Of a stretch of 64,000 bases of DNA, positions 1-8,739 are shown in pieces. Positions within the stretch are counted from its first letter, which is position 1. Every line of letters begins with the position of its first letter. The DNA lies in NCBI RefSeq assembly GCF_001655005.1, contig NZ_LXET01000013.1, forward strand, positions 168,471 to 232,470. Direction: 5' to 3'. The notes below the pieces were generated by a model that was not told the origin of the DNA, did no database searches, and saw nothing but the letters and a program-made list of their open reading frames with translations. The stretch comes from Hafnia paralvei ATCC 29927. Its GTDB lineage: Bacteria > Pseudomonadota > Gammaproteobacteria > Enterobacterales > Enterobacteriaceae. The position numbers and the translations under genes are program-made.

Positions 1-1
1 T

Positions 2-451
2 GTTGGAATTGTCTTATTGAAGAATAATCATCCCATGGTTTTTGAAGCGTCGGGCGACGTGAGATACACCCCTTTGCAGAAATGGATCGATCACGGGGTG
101 GGAAAATCTTATGTGGCTAAACGCCTAAAACAGCCCCTGTCGACTGCGCAGGTGCAGGCGTTAAATCAGCAGGCAGGTTATTTTATCGGTAAGCCATATG
201 ACATCTTGTTTGGTTGGTCAGACACAGATATTTATTGTTCTGAACTGGTTTGGAAGATGTATTTCCGCGCGGCTGGATTGAAAATTGGAACCGTGCAGAG
301 GATAGAGGATTTTGATCTCTCTTCCCCTGCAGTGAAGAAAATTATCAAGGCTCGTTATGGCGATAAATTACCGCTCAATGAGCAGGTTATTTCTCCGGTG
401 GCGATGTTTGATTCACCGTTACTGGAAACCGTGGCGTCGGTAGGATACTGA
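2..451 (+). CDS. YiiX/YebB-like papain-like cysteine hydrolase, C-terminal part (5' end outside window)
   Basis: The open frame runs in from the left edge (VGIVLLKNNHPMVFEA...), so the true start lies outside the window. The TTG at 17 is only an internal codon. The visible part resembles the permuted NlpC/P60-type (YiiX/YebB-like) cysteine hydrolases. DIYCSELVWKMY holds the likely catalytic Cys, and the HVGIV-type strand with the catalytic His would sit at or just before the edge. The substrate cannot be told; relatives are predicted amidases or peptidases acting on envelope or lipid amides. It ends 2 bp before the convergent yajL. E. coli has thiI at this place, so the neighbour differs. Family call is fairly sure, function is not. 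Confidence 0.7.
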   Translation, partial: VGIVLLKNNHPMVFEASGDVRYTPLQKWIDHGVGKSYVAKRLKQPLSTAQVQALNQQAGYFIGKPYDILFGWSDTDIYCSELVWKMYFRAAGLKIGTVQRIEDFDLSSPAVKKIIKARYGDKLPLNEQVISPVAMFDSPLLETVASVGY

Positions 452-453
452 GC

Positions 454-1044
454 CTATTCGTTGTATGCCCAAATCCCCGATGCAGGAACTAACTGAGCTG
501 CCACTTCGGCAGCTTTTTCTTTGCCTAGCAGCACATCAATAATTTTTAACGCAAAATCGATACTAGTACCGGGGCCTTGGCTGGTGAGTAAATTGACGCG
601 CTCATCGTAATAGGCGCGTTTATCGATCCATTGATTCTCTGGGATTTTATCTTTCAGAGTCGGAAAACAGGTCATATTGCCGACGCTGAACAGTTTATGG
701 TGCGCTAGTACCAGTGCCGGAGCGGCACAGATGGCGGCAACCAATTTGCCTTCCAAGTGCATTTGGCGCACTTTCTCCACTACCAGTTCACTGTCTCGGA
801 AACACTCCGCGCCTTTAATTCCGCCCGGTAAAACAATAACGTCATAAGACTCATCGGCGACCTGCACTAACGGTTTATCTGCGAGCAGTTTGACTCCGCG
901 CGAACAGGTTATCATCAGATCGCCATTTCCCGCGGCGCTTGCGGTGGTAACTTTAATGCCGGCACGAACCAGCAGATCGATAGTGGTCACTGCTTCGGTT
1001 TCTTCGCTACCAGGAGCCAGACACACCAGAGCCGATGCGCTCAT
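454..1044 (-). CDS. yajL: DJ-1/PfpI family protein deglycase/chaperone YajL
   Basis: This 196-residue protein belongs to the DJ-1/ThiJ/PfpI superfamily. The E. coli protein is an oxidative-stress chaperone with reported deglycase activity. The nucleophile-elbow cysteine is in AAICAAPALVL (about residue 106) and the conserved glutamate in PGSEETEAV. The ATG at 1044 gives MSASALVCLAPGSEE, the family's normal N-terminus; an upstream in-frame extension to 1107 lies inside panE and is rejected. The start overlaps the 3' end of panE by 38 bp, as in E. coli, so the two genes are probably translated from one message. Confidence 0.95.
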   Translation of the reverse strand: MSASALVCLAPGSEETEAVTTIDLLVRAGIKVTTASAAGNGDLMITCSRGVKLLADKPLVQVADESYDVIVLPGGIKGAECFRDSELVVEKVRQMHLEGKLVAAICAAPALVLAHHKLFSVGNMTCFPTLKDKIPENQWIDKRAYYDERVNLLTSQGPGTSIDFALKIIDVLLGKEKAAEVAAQLVPASGIWAYNE

Positions 1045-1918
1045 AGGTTTGTTCCTTTCGTTTAATAGTTTCAAATACATGGCTATTTTCGGTGAGACTA
1101 ATACCATGCTTACGCGCCATTTTCAGCAAATAGCCCGTAATATAATCAATTTCGGTATGACGCTGTGCCAGAACATCTTGGTACATTGATGAATAATTGT
1201 CGGCGGTCATACATATGACATTGGTGACGTAGTGCAGCAAGCTGTCTGACGAGGTACTGTATCCTTCGGCTTCCATCACGTAGGCGATCTCTTTGACGAG
1301 GGCTACGACATGCGGCATATATTTTTGCAGGTCACCGTTACGGCAGTTGTAGATCACTGTCAGCGGATTGATTACACAGTTGACGGCTAACTTTTTCCAG
1401 ATGGCGGGCATAATGTTGTCGTGCCACGCCACATCGGGAAGTGCATGATGCAGAACCTCTGCAATATTGCTTTGACCAATGGCCGCAGAGTTAGTTGGGC
1501 CAATATGTGTGGCGCCTGCTGCGACATGGATAATGGTATTACCATCATGTCTCGCTGCGTGAGTGGTTACTCCTTGGAAAAGGGGCTGCTCAACATAGGG
1601 GAGCTCGTCTTGGCTTCCCATCCCGTTATGTAGCAAGATGATGCGACAGTATGGGGAGATTTTAGGCAAAAGGGGCGCTAGAGCATTGTATACCTGCCAC
1701 GCTTTGAGCGTGACCAGCAGAATTTGACTCTCTGCCAAATGCATGGGGTCGTTAGCCGCAAGATTTTTATTATATGACTTTCCATCCAGTTGGATAATGT
1801 TCACAGGGCAATAGGGCTGCGGTACGCGTAGCCAACCCTGAACATCATGCCCATCCTGTTCCAATGCTGATAGCCATAGCTGCCCTAGCGCTCCGCAACC
1901 AAGAACTGTTATTTTCAT
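1007..1918 (-). CDS. panE: 2-dehydropantoate 2-reductase (ketopantoate reductase)
   Basis: PanE reduces ketopantoate to pantoate with NADPH in pantothenate/CoA synthesis, in the cytoplasm. The N-terminal nucleotide-binding motif is GCGALGQL (residues 7-14). The catalytic lysine lies in WKKLAVNCVINPLTVI (about 176) and the C-terminal ketopantoate reductase domain follows. The length of 303 residues equals E. coli PanE. The ATG at 1918 is chosen because AAGGAGG stands 7-8 bases upstream and it starts at the Rossmann strand MKITVLG. An 18-residue extension upstream has no such support. It overlaps yajL at the 3' end and is divergent from yajQ. Confidence 0.95.
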   Translation of the reverse strand: MKITVLGCGALGQLWLSALEQDGHDVQGWLRVPQPYCPVNIIQLDGKSYNKNLAANDPMHLAESQILLVTLKAWQVYNALAPLLPKISPYCRIILLHNGMGSQDELPYVEQPLFQGVTTHAARHDGNTIIHVAAGATHIGPTNSAAIGQSNIAEVLHHALPDVAWHDNIMPAIWKKLAVNCVINPLTVIYNCRNGDLQKYMPHVVALVKEIAYVMEAEGYSTSSDSLLHYVTNVICMTADNYSSMYQDVLAQRHTEIDYITGYLLKMARKHGISLTENSHVFETIKRKEQTYERIGSGVSGSW

Positions 1919-1929
1919 TTGGCCTCCTT

Positions 1930-1943
1930 CCCGATACATCGGG
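1930..1943 (-). promoter_or_regulatory. short perfect hairpin just upstream of the panE ribosome binding site
   Basis: The sequence CCCGATACATCGGG has six-base arms with a two-base loop. On the minus strand it lies directly 5' of the AAGGAGG of panE. It could affect ribosome access or be chance; no known regulator of panE uses it. Confidence 0.3.
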
Positions 1944-2105
1944 CAATTTGCGCGCAAAGCAGAAATATTCAATCTTATCAGTATAAACTTTTATGACGCA
2001 GATCGCAGTGGGAAGCATCTGTTATGGTGTAAGGACTGCGGCTAGAGTTGCATCGACGTAGGAAGCCGCTATTATGCTCGGCATTCAACCGAGAGGAGAT
2101 TTAGC

Positions 2106-2597
2106 ATGCCTTCATTCGATATCGTTTCAGAAATTGATATTCAAGAAGTCCGTAACGCCGTAGAGAACGCTTCACGTGAGCTGGGAACCCGTTGGGATTT
2201 TCGCAACGTCGAAGCCAGCTTTGAGCTGATTGAAAAAAACGAAAGCATTAAGATTTCCAGTGTTTCAGATTTTCAGGTGAATCAGCTGGTCGATATTATG
2301 CGTGAAAAACTGGCGAAGCGTGGCATCGACGGTGCAGCGCTGGAAGTTCCAGAGCAAATCGAACACAGCGGGAAAACTTACAGTATCGAAGCCAAGCTGA
2401 AAAAAGGTATTGATACTACGATGGCGAAGAAAGTTATCAAGCTTATCAAAGACAGCAAGCTGAAAGTGCAAACCCAGATTCAGGGCGAGCAGGTGCGCGT
2501 TACAGGTAAATCACGTGATGACCTACAAGGTGTAATGGCATTAATCCGTGGCGCCGATCTGGGGCAACCATTCCAGTTTAATAATTTCAGAGATTAA
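2106..2597 (+). CDS. yajQ: YajQ family nucleotide-binding protein
   Basis: The 163-residue protein starts MPSFDIVSEIDIQEV and ends QFNNFRD, as YajQ proteins do. The family folds as two ferredoxin-like (RNP-like) domains and binds nucleotides; a Xanthomonas homologue is a c-di-GMP effector. The role in enterobacteria remains poorly defined. The start is well supported by GAGAGGAG about 7 bases upstream. It stands alone on the plus strand between divergent panE and convergent yajR, and is followed by a GC-rich hairpin. Confidence 0.95.
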   Translation: MPSFDIVSEIDIQEVRNAVENASRELGTRWDFRNVEASFELIEKNESIKISSVSDFQVNQLVDIMREKLAKRGIDGAALEVPEQIEHSGKTYSIEAKLKKGIDTTMAKKVIKLIKDSKLKVQTQIQGEQVRVTGKSRDDLQGVMALIRGADLGQPFQFNNFRD

Positions 2598-2614
2598 TAC
2601 GGTTTTCACGGGAG

Positions 2615-2635
2615 AGGGGGCTGCACGCGCCCCCT
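2615..2635 (+). terminator. GC-rich hairpin after yajQ
   Basis: AGGGGGC and GCCCCCT pair perfectly around a 7-base loop, 18 bp after the yajQ stop. It has no U-run, only CTTCAAA, so it is at best a weak intrinsic terminator or a message-stabilising hairpin. Confidence 0.4.
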
Positions 2636-3110
2636 TCAAACCTTGTGCTTGTTATCCGAGACGCCATTCCCGCTCCGGTTTGGTATCGCCCATCCAGGGC
2701 GCCCCAAACTCCGCCGATACATCCCTGTATCGGCGGCTCTCCCTACCAAGACTTAAACAATTAAAAAGACACAAAAAAAACAATATTGCTGTGTTTTTTT
2801 CGTGTTGAATGAAATGCGTGATAGAACCGCCATCAGGGAAGATGGCGGTAGGTTGAGGGCGTACAGGATGTGCGCTCCGAGACCGGTCGGCCAAACGACG
2901 CGGTAAAAAGTGCGAGAGTCGAGAGGTTGCGCGCAGGCAACCTTTCGTCGGACGCCTACGCCAGTGGCATCATGGAGAAACTAATGCTAACGGGCGGACG
3001 AAAACCTTCACCGTTCTAGTATAGAAATAATCTGGTTGGAAGGCGGCGATTGAGCCGCCTTGCTCGGACGCCTGCACCCTGTACATTCTGGTTTCGGTGT
3101 ATTAGGCGCA
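2636..3110. repeat. hairpin-rich non-coding block between yajQ and yajR
   Basis: No convincing gene is present in this interval. Several inverted repeats lie close together. They are TTTGG/CCAAA enclosing GCCC/GGGC at about 2679-2709, GCCGATACA/TGTATCGGC at 2713-2734, an imperfect A/T-rich palindrome centred on CAATATTG at about 2768-2807, ACCGCCATC/GATGGCGGT at 2826-2849, AGGTTGC/GCAACCT at about 2924-2943 and AAGGCGGC/GCCGCCTT at about 3040-3061. The 10-mer TCGGACGCCT occurs at 2948 and again at 3064. The density of stems suggests a composite intergenic repeat, but membership of a named family is not established here. Confidence 0.5.
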
Positions 3111-3139
3111 CGAAATTGCCCATAAAAAATTACAAACAC

Positions 3140-4507
3140 CTAATGCTGCCCCGCCACAAACAACTCTATCTCTCCACGGCTTGTGATCTTAGAGTCAATT
3201 TTCACATACGCTGTTTGTTCTTCAGGGATCAGCACCACGTCAGCTACGCCGTGATGTTGCTTAATCGCCTGTTCTAGCTGTGGTGTGGCCGGAATTCCTG
3301 CTGGAATAACAATGCGAAGGCTGCTGACATAAGGCGGTTCTTGCATCGTGAGGCTAACGGCAAGCCAAATAACCGCAAGTACTGCGCAGCCGGTAAAAAC
3401 GGTAGCGGCACCGTCGTGCGCATACAAGAAACCGCCGAGACTTCCGCCGATAGCTACACCAATGAATTGGCTGGTGGAATAGATCCCCATCGCGGTACCT
3501 TTGTAGCCAACGGGTGATTCTTTGCTGATAAGCGAAGGCAGAAGCGCTTCCATTACGTTGAAAGCAATAAAAAAGACCTGTACGCCAAAAATAATGCCCC
3601 ATAGGTGCAAACCGGCGTACCAGAGAATGACTTCAGCTGCGAGCATTAAAATAACGCATACCTGAAACACCTGTTTCATACGACGCTGTTTTTCTGCGTA
3701 AATAATGAAGGGAACGACGCAGGCGAATGCGATCAGCATGGTCACCAAATAGACTTTCCATTGGTTGTCACGCGCCAGCCCTGCCTGTTCCATCAGCGGA
3801 GGAAGAGCAACAAAGCTGGACATCAACAAGATATGCACACACATAATGCCGAAGTTGAGTTTGAGCAAACGACTGTTAGCCAATACTTTGCTAAAACTGC
3901 CTTTCACCATGCTGGATTCGCGATTCAGTACGTGATGATGAGGAGTCGGAATAAAGAGTAGTGTAATAACCACGCCGCCGAGCGCCAGCAAGGCAATCAT
4001 CCAGAATAGGCCGGAGAGACCAATAGCATGGGTAATAATTGGGCCAGCAACCATGGCGATTGCAAACGTAATGCCGAAGCTCACGCCAATAAAAGCCATC
4101 GCTTTGGTTCGGTTTTGTTCACGAGTCAGGTCTGATAACAGCGCCATAACGGCGGCGGCGATGGCACCAGAACCTTGCAGCGCTCGGCCAAGTATCACGC
4201 CCCAAATGGAATCTGTCATGGCAGCGATGGCACTGCCCAAAGCAAAGATCAGTAGACCGCCAACGATTAAGGGTTTACGCCCAATGCGATCTGAAAACAG
4301 GCCAAAAGGGATTTGGAAAACGGCTTGAGTCAGTCCATAAATACCGATTGCGATTCCAATTAACGTTTCTGACGCGCCAGCCAGTGACATGCCATAGGTC
4401 GTCAGCACCGGCAAAACCATAAACATACCAAGCATGCGCAGTGAGAATACCGTTCCTAGACCCCAGGTGGCTTTCCGTTCCTCTGGTGTCATCTGAAAAT
4501 CATTCAT
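3140..4507 (-). CDS. yajR: MFS transporter YajR
   Basis: YajR is a 12-helix major facilitator of the inner membrane with an extra C-terminal ferredoxin-like YAM domain. Here about 390 residues of membrane segments are followed by a soluble tail of about 60 residues (SSLRIVIPAGIPATPQLEQAI...). The MFS motif A is visible as GLFSDRIGRKP (about residues 71-81). The total of 455 residues matches the family. The physiological substrate is unknown. The ATG at 4507 has GAGGT a few bases upstream. It is convergent with yajQ across the hairpin-rich block and is a separate unit from cyo. Confidence 0.93.
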   Translation of the reverse strand: MNDFQMTPEERKATWGLGTVFSLRMLGMFMVLPVLTTYGMSLAGASETLIGIAIGIYGLTQAVFQIPFGLFSDRIGRKPLIVGGLLIFALGSAIAAMTDSIWGVILGRALQGSGAIAAAVMALLSDLTREQNRTKAMAFIGVSFGITFAIAMVAGPIITHAIGLSGLFWMIALLALGGVVITLLFIPTPHHHVLNRESSMVKGSFSKVLANSRLLKLNFGIMCVHILLMSSFVALPPLMEQAGLARDNQWKVYLVTMLIAFACVVPFIIYAEKQRRMKQVFQVCVILMLAAEVILWYAGLHLWGIIFGVQVFFIAFNVMEALLPSLISKESPVGYKGTAMGIYSTSQFIGVAIGGSLGGFLYAHDGAATVFTGCAVLAVIWLAVSLTMQEPPYVSSLRIVIPAGIPATPQLEQAIKQHHGVADVVLIPEEQTAYVKIDSKITSRGEIELFVAGQH

Positions 4508-4789
4508 TACAACCTCAGTTTCTTTTTATGCGACAACAACTCAGCATTTGTGCTGTGTTGAAATAATTATTGGCTATTCGTGGCTTTCTGATGAGCACTG
4601 CTCTAGAGGCAGTTGATGGAAAGCCTTCCCGAGGCATAAACCTTTCCTGCATATTTGAAGCAGATTCTGTGACCCTATAAAAGGTATGGAGCGCGGCTTC
4701 AGTTATTTAGGACATACGTATTTGTAGCCGAGCTAGATTACTTGACCTTGTCCATTTTGAACAGACTAGGAGGCGGATAGGGGAGAGGG
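4508..4789. other. intergenic region upstream of yajR
   Basis: No gene is seen in the gap between yajR and cyoE (4508-4880). It should hold the yajR promoter on the minus strand. No clear operator was recognised. The cyo terminator and a short tandem duplication at its right end are listed separately. Confidence 0.5.
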
Positions 4790-4821
4790 AAAAATAAAGC
4801 CGGATATAAAATCCGGCTTTT
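4790..4821 (-). terminator. intrinsic terminator of the cyo operon
   Basis: GCCGGAT and ATCCGGC pair, extended by A/T pairs, around a 5-base loop. On the minus strand the stem is followed by CTTTATTTTT, giving a U-rich tail. The tail on the plus strand (CTTTT) is also plausible, so it may work both ways. Confidence 0.8.
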
Positions 4822-4825
4822 CAAC

Positions 4826-4851
4826 GCTTTTGCACAATGCTTTTGCACAAT
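4826..4851. repeat. 13-bp tandem duplication
   Basis: GCTTTTGCACAAT occurs twice head to tail between the cyo terminator and the cyoE stop. It looks like a simple slippage duplication. Confidence 0.8.
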
Positions 4852-4880
4852 CTGAGTGCTGAGTGATTGATGCAGCGATA

Positions 4881-5774
4881 TTAGCGCAGCATTGTTAGCA
4901 GGCTCTCTGTTGCGGGTGACTGGAAGTCAACCGACATCATCACGCTTAGGCAGGTGATGGTAACGATAGAGAACACAAACAGTTTGCGTGCCCATACGCG
5001 ATCGTCCACCGCTTTTTTGTAGCCAGAGAGTGCCATGCCTAACCACCACACGCTCACCGCCGCAGCAACCACCAGATATTTATAACCAGCATAGCCACCC
5101 AATGACAGCATCAGAGTGGCAACCATAAACGCAACGATATAGAGCGTTATATGGTTTTTAGCGACTGAGATGCCTTTTACCACGGGTAGCACTGGAATAT
5201 TGGCGGCCTGATAATCCTTGAAGCGGAAGATGGCAATCGCGTAGGAGTGCGGCATCTGCCAAAGGCTGAAGATGGCCAACAGGATTAGCGCGCCAGCATC
5301 GAACTCATTGCTGACAGCACAATAGCCGATAACCGGAGGTGCCGCGCCAGACAGACTACCAATCAGCGTGCCATAAACGGAATGGCGCTTCATATACAGG
5401 CTGTAAACGCCAACGTAGACGATGAAGCCAATCACTGCTAACAGAGCGGCTAACGGATTAGCCGCGACATATAACAGTGCAACACCGGCAAGGCCCAACA
5501 GCGTAGCGTAGGTCAATGTCACTTTAGGCGCGATTAATCCCTTCACCAAAACACGGTTTTTGGTTCGCTCCATGACTTTATCAATGTCTCGGTCAATGTA
5601 GTTGTTGAATACACATCCCGAGGCGACAACCAGCGACACGCCTACCATGGTCGCGATAAATAGAGGAACATCTAAGCTCCCCTTCGAGGCCAGGAGAAAT
5701 CCACCGATAACCGAAATCAGGTTACCGAAGATAATGCCCGGTTTTGTTACTTGCAGGTATTGCTTCATCATCAC
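4881..5774 (-). CDS. cyoE: protoheme IX farnesyltransferase (heme O synthase)
   Basis: CyoE farnesylates heme B to heme O, the prosthetic group of the binuclear centre of the bo oxidase encoded upstream. It is a polytopic UbiA-family prenyltransferase. The prenyl diphosphate/Mg-binding motif NNYIDRDIDKVMERTKNR is visible near residues 57-74. The length is 297 residues against 296 in E. coli. Two in-frame ATGs begin MMMKQYL; the first matches the E. coli MMFKQYL start. It is the last gene of cyoABCDE, 10 bp after cyoD, and is followed by an intrinsic terminator. Confidence 0.97.
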   Translation of the reverse strand: MMMKQYLQVTKPGIIFGNLISVIGGFLLASKGSLDVPLFIATMVGVSLVVASGCVFNNYIDRDIDKVMERTKNRVLVKGLIAPKVTLTYATLLGLAGVALLYVAANPLAALLAVIGFIVYVGVYSLYMKRHSVYGTLIGSLSGAAPPVIGYCAVSNEFDAGALILLAIFSLWQMPHSYAIAIFRFKDYQAANIPVLPVVKGISVAKNHITLYIVAFMVATLMLSLGGYAGYKYLVVAAAVSVWWLGMALSGYKKAVDDRVWARKLFVFSIVTITCLSVMMSVDFQSPATESLLTMLR

Positions 5775-5784
5775 AGGCAGCTCT

Positions 5785-6135
5785 TTAGTGGACCATCATA
5801 TTGATGTTGAGGTTGTACATAATCCAAAGTGAGCCAACGACAACAATCGCGATAATCAAGGCAGTAAATGCCAGGGCTATCAGGTTCCAGCGTTCTTCAG
5901 ATGACGTGTTCATGTGCAGGAAATACACCAGATGAACAAAAATCTGAATCACGGCCATCGCAACCACAGTAATCAAAATCGTTTGGTGCGAAGCGGTACC
6001 TTCCATCACCATCCAGAACGGAATGACCGTTAGGATGACAGATAGAATAAAGCCAATCATGTAAGACTTTGCGCTGCCGTGGCTAGCACCGTTGTTGTCT
6101 GTTGAATGGTGACCCGTTGTAGGTGAGTGACTCAT
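5785..6135 (-). CDS. cyoD: cytochrome bo(3) ubiquinol oxidase subunit IV
   Basis: This 116-residue subunit has a polar His/Ser-rich N-terminus and three membrane helices (from about 25, 52 and 85). It belongs to the small COX4-like subunit family and helps assemble the CuB site. The start MSHSPTTGHHSTD is chosen because its ATG shares one base with the cyoC stop (TAATG), a typical coupled junction. A longer frame to 6216 lies inside cyoC and is rejected. Confidence 0.96.
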   Translation of the reverse strand: MSHSPTTGHHSTDNNGASHGSAKSYMIGFILSVILTVIPFWMVMEGTASHQTILITVVAMAVIQIFVHLVYFLHMNTSSEERWNLIALAFTALIIAIVVVGSLWIMYNLNINMMVH

Positions 6136-6755
6136 TACATTGCCCCCATCAGATAAACTACGGTGAATACGCAGATCCACACCACGTCTAAGAAGTGCCA
6201 GAACAGGCTCAGACACATCAGGCGAGTGCGGTTACGCGCGGTCAGACCTTTTTTGCCGACTTGAATCATCATCACAATAATCCAGATCAGGCCGCTAGTG
6301 ACGTGAATACCGTGCGTGCCAACCAAGGTAAAGAAGGCAGACAGGAATGCACTTTTATCAGGACCAAAACCTTCGGCAATCAGGTGATGGAATTCGTAGA
6401 TCTCCATCGCGATAAAGCCTGCGCCGAACAGGAAGGTCAGACCTAGCCAAGTGTTTACGCTAGCAACTTTACCTTTGTTCATCGCCAGCATGGCGAAACC
6501 GTAAGTGATGCTGCTGAACAACAGCAGGAAGGTTTCAACCAGTACAAACGGCAGTTCGAAGATATCTTTGCCGGATGGACCGTCAGCGGTACCGTTTACC
6601 AAGACTGCATAGGTTGCGAACAAGCTCGCAAACAAAATACAGTCGCTCATCAGGTAGACCCAGAAACCGAAGACCTTAGTGTCGCCGGCGTCGTGGTGCC
6701 CATGCTCTGCATGGGCCTCCTGACCGTGAGTATGATGTAAAGTATCAGTTGTCAT
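6135..6755 (-). CDS. cyoC: cytochrome bo(3) ubiquinol oxidase subunit III
   Basis: CyoC is the heme-copper oxidase subunit III family member, with five membrane helices after a His-rich N-terminus (MTTDTLHHTHGQEAHAEHGHH). It stabilises the catalytic core and binds no redox metal. The 206-residue length is close to 204 in E. coli. It overlaps the end of cyoB by 11 bp and joins cyoD by a TAATG overlap, so translation of cyoB, cyoC and cyoD is probably coupled. Confidence 0.97.
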   Translation of the reverse strand: MTTDTLHHTHGQEAHAEHGHHDAGDTKVFGFWVYLMSDCILFASLFATYAVLVNGTADGPSGKDIFELPFVLVETFLLLFSSITYGFAMLAMNKGKVASVNTWLGLTFLFGAGFIAMEIYEFHHLIAEGFGPDKSAFLSAFFTLVGTHGIHVTSGLIWIIVMMIQVGKKGLTARNRTRLMCLSLFWHFLDVVWICVFTVVYLMGAM

Positions 6756-8736
6756 ATTTCACGCCTGCTTTGCTAATTTGTTCAAAGTGTTGATTTTCAA
6801 TACGTTCAATTTCAGGAACTTGAACGTAGTAATCAACATCATCGTTGAAGCTGTGCACGATCCAAGTTGCAATCATGCCCAGGAAGCAGACGATCGCCAG
6901 CCACCAGATGTCCCAAATCATGGCGAAACCAAATACCAAGCTGAAGCCTGCAATGATGACGCCCGCGCCAGTGTTACGTGGCATATGAATTGGTGCATAT
7001 TTCTCTGGTTTCTTGTAAGCGATACCTTCTTCTTTCAGCTCCCAGAATGCATCACGCGAGTGAACCTGTGGTTCGATAGCGAAGTTGTAGAACGGTGGTG
7101 GAGAAGACGTTGACCACTCCAGCGTACGGCCGCCCCATGGATCGCCTGTCAGGTCGCGGTTCTGATCGCGGTCGCGAATCGACACGAAGATCTGAATCAG
7201 CTGGCACGTGATACCACATGCAATCAGCGCAGCGCCGCCCGCAGCAACCATCAGCAGTGGATGGAAGGCTGGGTCAATTTGCTGGCTCAGACGACGGGTC
7301 ATCCCCATGAAGCCCAAACCGTACAGCGGCATAAAGGCTACGAAGAAACCGATGATCCAGAACCAGAATGCGCGTTTACCCCAAGTTTCGTTCAGCGTGA
7401 AACCAAATGCTTTCGGGAACCAATAAGTCATACCCGCGAAGCAACCGAATACCACACCACCGATGATGACGTTATGGAAATGTGCAATCAGGAACAGGCT
7501 GTTATGCAGTACGAAGTTAGCACCTGGAACTGCTAACAGAACGCCCGTCATACCACCTACGGTGAAGGTGATGATGAAGCCGATAGTCCACAGCATCGCA
7601 GAGTTAAATACGATACGGCCTTGGTACATGGTGAACAGCCAGTTAAAGATTTTTACCCCAGTTGGAATCGAGATAATCATCGTGGCTATACCGAAGAACG
7701 CATTCACGTTTGCGCCGCTGCCCATGGTGAAGAAGTGGTGCAGCCAAACGATGAACGACAGAATGGTAATACACACGGTCGCCCATACAAGCGAAGTGTA
7801 ACCAAACAGCCGCTTCTTACAGAAGGTAGCCACGACCTCGGAGAATACCCCGAAGACAGGCAGAACCAAGATGTACACTTCCGGATGGCCCCAGGCCCAA
7901 ATCAGGTTGATGTACATCATCATGTTGCCGCCCATATCGTTGGTAAAGAAATGGGTGCCGAGATAACGGTCTGCCGTCAGCAACGCGACGGTAACGGTTA
8001 AAATCGGGAAGGCAGCAATAATCAGAACGTTGGTACACAGAGCGGTCCAAGTGAAGACCGGCATCTTCATCAATGACATGCCAGGAGCACGCATTTTGAT
8101 GATGGTGGCGAAGAAGTTAACCCCCGTCAGCAAGGTACCCAAACCGGATATCTGTAGACTCCATATCCAGTAATCTACCCCCACGCCGGGACTGTACTCC
8201 TTGCCCGACAGCGGTGGATATGCCAACCAACCGGTCTGAGCAAACTCACCGACCCCAAGAGACAGGTTGATCAGTACCACACCGACAACGGTGAACCAGA
8301 AGCTCAGGTTGTTCAGGAATGGGAAGGCAACGTCGCGAGCACCGATTTGTAGTGGTACCACTACGTTCATCAAGCCAACGACAAACGGCATCGCGACGAA
8401 GAAGATCATGATGACGCCGTGGGCGGTAAAGATCTGGTCGTAGTGGTGCGGTGGTAGGAATCCGGCTTCTCCCGCTGAGGCGAGCGCCTGCTGGCTACGC
8501 ATCATGATTGCATCGGCAAAGCCGCGCAGCAACATGACGAAAGCCACGATGATGTACATGATACCTAGACGTTTATGGTCAACCGAGGTCAGCCATTCCG
8601 TCCATAAATACTTCCATTTTCCAAAATAGGTAATCAGGGCGAGAAGCGCCAGACCACCTAAGATAATGCCGGCAACCGTAACCATAACAATGGGTTCATG
8701 GTACGGGACGGCGTCGAGTGTTAATTTTCCAAACAT
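6745..8736 (-). CDS. cyoB: cytochrome bo(3) ubiquinol oxidase subunit I
   Basis: CyoB is the catalytic subunit that reduces O2 to water and pumps protons across the inner membrane. It carries low-spin heme b, high-spin heme o3 and CuB. Visible ligand motifs are FTAHGVIMIFF (heme b His near 106), WAWGHPEVYILVLPVFG (CuB His and the cross-linked Tyr near 284-288), VWLHHFFT (two CuB His near 333-334) and IAHFHNVIIGG (heme ligands near 419-421). The 663 residues equal E. coli CyoB. It lies 3 bp after cyoA and overlaps cyoC. Confidence 0.98.
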   Translation of the reverse strand: MFGKLTLDAVPYHEPIVMVTVAGIILGGLALLALITYFGKWKYLWTEWLTSVDHKRLGIMYIIVAFVMLLRGFADAIMMRSQQALASAGEAGFLPPHHYDQIFTAHGVIMIFFVAMPFVVGLMNVVVPLQIGARDVAFPFLNNLSFWFTVVGVVLINLSLGVGEFAQTGWLAYPPLSGKEYSPGVGVDYWIWSLQISGLGTLLTGVNFFATIIKMRAPGMSLMKMPVFTWTALCTNVLIIAAFPILTVTVALLTADRYLGTHFFTNDMGGNMMMYINLIWAWGHPEVYILVLPVFGVFSEVVATFCKKRLFGYTSLVWATVCITILSFIVWLHHFFTMGSGANVNAFFGIATMIISIPTGVKIFNWLFTMYQGRIVFNSAMLWTIGFIITFTVGGMTGVLLAVPGANFVLHNSLFLIAHFHNVIIGGVVFGCFAGMTYWFPKAFGFTLNETWGKRAFWFWIIGFFVAFMPLYGLGFMGMTRRLSQQIDPAFHPLLMVAAGGAALIACGITCQLIQIFVSIRDRDQNRDLTGDPWGGRTLEWSTSSPPPFYNFAIEPQVHSRDAFWELKEEGIAYKKPEKYAPIHMPRNTGAGVIIAGFSLVFGFAMIWDIWWLAIVCFLGMIATWIVHSFNDDVDYYVQVPEIERIENQHFEQISKAGVKYDN

Positions 8737-8739
8737 CTG

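Noticed and set aside
2548..2894. Frames of 80-86 codons on both strands in the hairpin-rich block after yajQ
   Set aside because: They cross the inverted repeats and their translations (Arg/Pro/Ser-rich) look like translated repeat DNA, without ribosome sites.
7463..8001. Overlapping plus-strand frames of 112 and 126 codons inside cyoB
   Set aside because: They lie wholly opposite a strongly conserved oxidase gene, show no domain pattern and have no upstream signals.
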